From: Ignavibacteriaceae bacterium
GTDB taxonomy: Bacteria; Bacteroidota; Ignavibacteria; Ignavibacteriales; Ignavibacteriaceae
Assembly (NCBI GenBank): GCA_031292465.1
Contig: JARLHB010000487.1
Location: forward strand, 1 to 7,773
Direction: 5' to 3'
DNA: 7,773 bases
The notes under the pieces are model-generated. The model was not told the DNA's origin. It searched no databases and was given only the letters and a program-made list of their open reading frames with translations. Within the stretch, counting starts at the first letter, position 1. Each line of letters begins with the position of its first letter. The translations under genes and the position numbers were made by a program. Shown here piece by piece: positions 6,616 to 7,773 of this stretch.

Positions 6616-7473
6616 CTAATTTATTGTAAATTCACCTGTAAAGGTTACTAACGCCGGACCCGTAAGAGACAGATCCTTTATATTTTGGTTTTCTGTTTTA
6701 AAATTAACAATTAACTCATCGCCGCCCCTTGTTATTAAAGAAACCGGCGGATTCAAATTAAACAATGAACTACCTATTACAGCCGCAGCAGTTGAACCGG
6801 TACCGCATGCAAGCGTCTCATCTTCAACACCGCGCTCATAGGTACGTATATGAATTTTCCCTTCAACTAATTTAATAAAATTTATATTGGCGCCTTCCGG
6901 TGCAAAATCTTTATGATACCTTATCTCCCGCCCGAGCTCAAATACCGGGAAATTATTCAAATCTTCATAAAATAATTTCGGATTAGCCGGATTTATAAGC
7001 ACATCGTCTATTTTTATAACTACATGCGGTGAACCTGTATCAACGTAACATGCGTTAATTAGTTGATTAAACGCTTTTACTTTAAAGTTGTACTTAAGTT
7101 TTTGCGGAGGATTAAAGAAAAACTTTATCTGTGTTTCATTTAATACCATACCGGTATAAGCTACGCCATTTGACAGAAATTTAGTAGTTTCCTGCTTAAT
7201 TCTGCCGCTTAAATCCGCAAATTTTATAGCACACCTTGCACCGTTACCGCAAAGGCTTCCGGTAGAACCGTCGGCGTTAAAATACTGCATATCAAAGTCG
7301 TAACTGTTTGAATCAGCAACAGTAATAACACCGTCAGCGCCTATACCATACCGCCTGTTACAAATTTTTTGTACTATATTTTGATCGGGAACAAACCCGG
7401 GATTGCTGTTTTTATCAATAACGATAAAATCGTTCCCGGCGCCACTCATCTTATAAAAAGAAATTTTTTTCAT
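6616..7473 (-). CDS. dapF: Diaminopimelate epimerase
   Basis: 285 residues, close to the usual length of about 275. The enzyme interconverts LL- and meso-diaminopimelate in the cytoplasm, in the pathway to lysine and peptidoglycan, using two cysteines and no cofactor. Visible signatures: S-G-A-G-N-D-F near the N-terminus (10-16), C-N-R-R-Y-G-I-G-A-D-G (38-48), the first catalytic Cys in L-C-G-N-G-A-R (C75), substrate-binding G-S-P-H (147-150), E-R-G-V-E-D-E-T (213-220) and the second catalytic Cys in A-C-G-T-G-S-T (C223). Both catalytic residues are intact. The ATG at 7473 is preferred because it begins the conserved M-K-K-I-x-F-x-K-M-S-G-A-G-N-D start; a TTG two codons upstream is less likely. 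No Shine-Dalgarno is seen. Presence of this gene implies DAP-type peptidoglycan. Confidence 0.97.
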   Translation of the reverse strand: MKKISFYKMSGAGNDFIVIDKNSNPGFVPDQNIVQKICNRRYGIGADGVITVADSNSYDFDMQYFNADGSTGSLCGNGARCAIKFADLSGRIKQETTKFLSNGVAYTGMVLNETQIKFFFNPPQKLKYNFKVKAFNQLINACYVDTGSPHVVIKIDDVLINPANPKLFYEDLNNFPVFELGREIRYHKDFAPEGANINFIKLVEGKIHIRTYERGVEDETLACGTGSTAAAVIGSSLFNLNPPVSLITRGGDELIVNFKTENQNIKDLSLTGPALVTFTGEFTIN

Positions 7474-7677
7474 AACCAATACAATTTAGATTAAAATGTT
7501 CAAGTTTTCAATAAAAATATTGTTATTAAATGAATTATGGGGGTAAAAATTGCAGGATTTTGCGTTTAAGCAAACAGATGAAAAAATCTTCTCACAAGGA
7601 AATAAATTGGTTTTCATTGTAATAAAAGACAGAGGGGGGATACTAATACCGGGCTTATCGCATATTCGGCGTTTTGA
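7474..7677. other. Non-coding upstream region of dapF
   Basis: AT-rich with no convincing gene on either strand. On the minus strand TTGAAA (7511-7506) and TAAATT (7488-7483) lie 17 bp apart and could serve as a sigma70-like promoter, but the -10 match is poor and the start would fall within a few bases of the dapF ATG, so this is only noted. The dapF promoter is expected in this interval by position. Confidence 0.4.
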
Positions 7678-7760
7678 ATCCTCCGTCTCCCCTTAGCAAG
7701 GGGAGTACCGGATTTATCCGGGGATCCGTCGAGGGTGGGCCGGCCGCCCCCCCACAGAGG
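7678..7760. repeat. GC-rich cluster of hairpins, probable dispersed intergenic repeat
   Basis: Three inverted repeats lie side by side: CTCCCCTT/AAGGGGAG with a 3-base loop (7687-7705), CCGGAT/ATCCGG with a 2-base loop (7708-7721), and GGGTGGGC/GCCCCCCC with a 5-base loop and one mismatch (7733-7753), the last containing the palindrome GGCCGGCC. Base composition contrasts sharply with the AT-rich sequence on its left. No U-tract follows any stem on either strand, which argues against a simple terminator. The structure resembles REP-type intergenic elements; that it recurs elsewhere in the genome cannot be shown from this window. Confidence 0.45.
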
Positions 7761-7773
7761 GAAACCAATAAAC

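Noticed and set aside
7483..7511. TTGAAA - 17 bp - TAAATT as a dapF promoter
   Set aside because: The -10 match is weak in AT-rich sequence and the predicted start almost coincides with the ATG; not strong enough to annotate as a site.
7486..7617. Minus-strand ATG frame of 43 codons upstream of dapF
   Set aside because: No ribosome-binding site, biased AT-rich composition with no recognisable motif, and it ends in the presumed dapF promoter region; most likely chance.

Overview
The window looks like part of an AT-rich genome of the Bacteroidota/Ignavibacteriota type. This is inferred from gene content, weak or absent Shine-Dalgarno sites at several starts, and a multihaem cytochrome style familiar from those groups; no marker gene here settles it. 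All six protein genes lie on the minus strand, so the window reads from right to left.

From the right: positions 7474-7773 hold no convincing gene, but the outer end (about 7678-7760) is a GC-rich cluster of hairpins that looks like a dispersed intergenic repeat. Next come dapF (diaminopimelate epimerase, lysine/peptidoglycan pathway) and, 22 bp downstream, a small protein of probable dimeric alpha/beta-barrel fold. A 10-bp perfect hairpin follows and probably ends that housekeeping unit.

The rest (6175 to the left edge) reads as one electron-transfer locus. Its first gene is a five-helix membrane protein with two pairs of histidines, each pair 14 residues apart, the pattern of a two-haem cytochrome b. 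The second is a membrane-anchored ferredoxin/flavoprotein fusion with an FAD and an NAD(P) motif. The third is an exported cytochrome with 20 CXXCH haem sites. The fourth is a second exported cytochrome with 28 CXXCH sites in the visible part, which runs off the left edge. The two cytochrome genes overlap by 22 bp.

Inferred working model: NAD(P)H is oxidised (or reduced) in the cytoplasm by the flavoprotein. Electrons cross the membrane through the b haems and enter a very large c-haem store or wire, at least 48 haems from two adjacent genes, in the periplasm or outside the cell. The left-most cytochrome is the most striking object. It is an array of 72-78-residue three-haem modules that become more alike, nearly free of lysine and rich in threonine towards the C-terminus, with two full copies of a 435-bp higher-order repeat. 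The flavoprotein is also unusual: both ferredoxin motifs lack the second cysteine, and a segment normally at the C-terminus of the FAD domain sits ahead of it.
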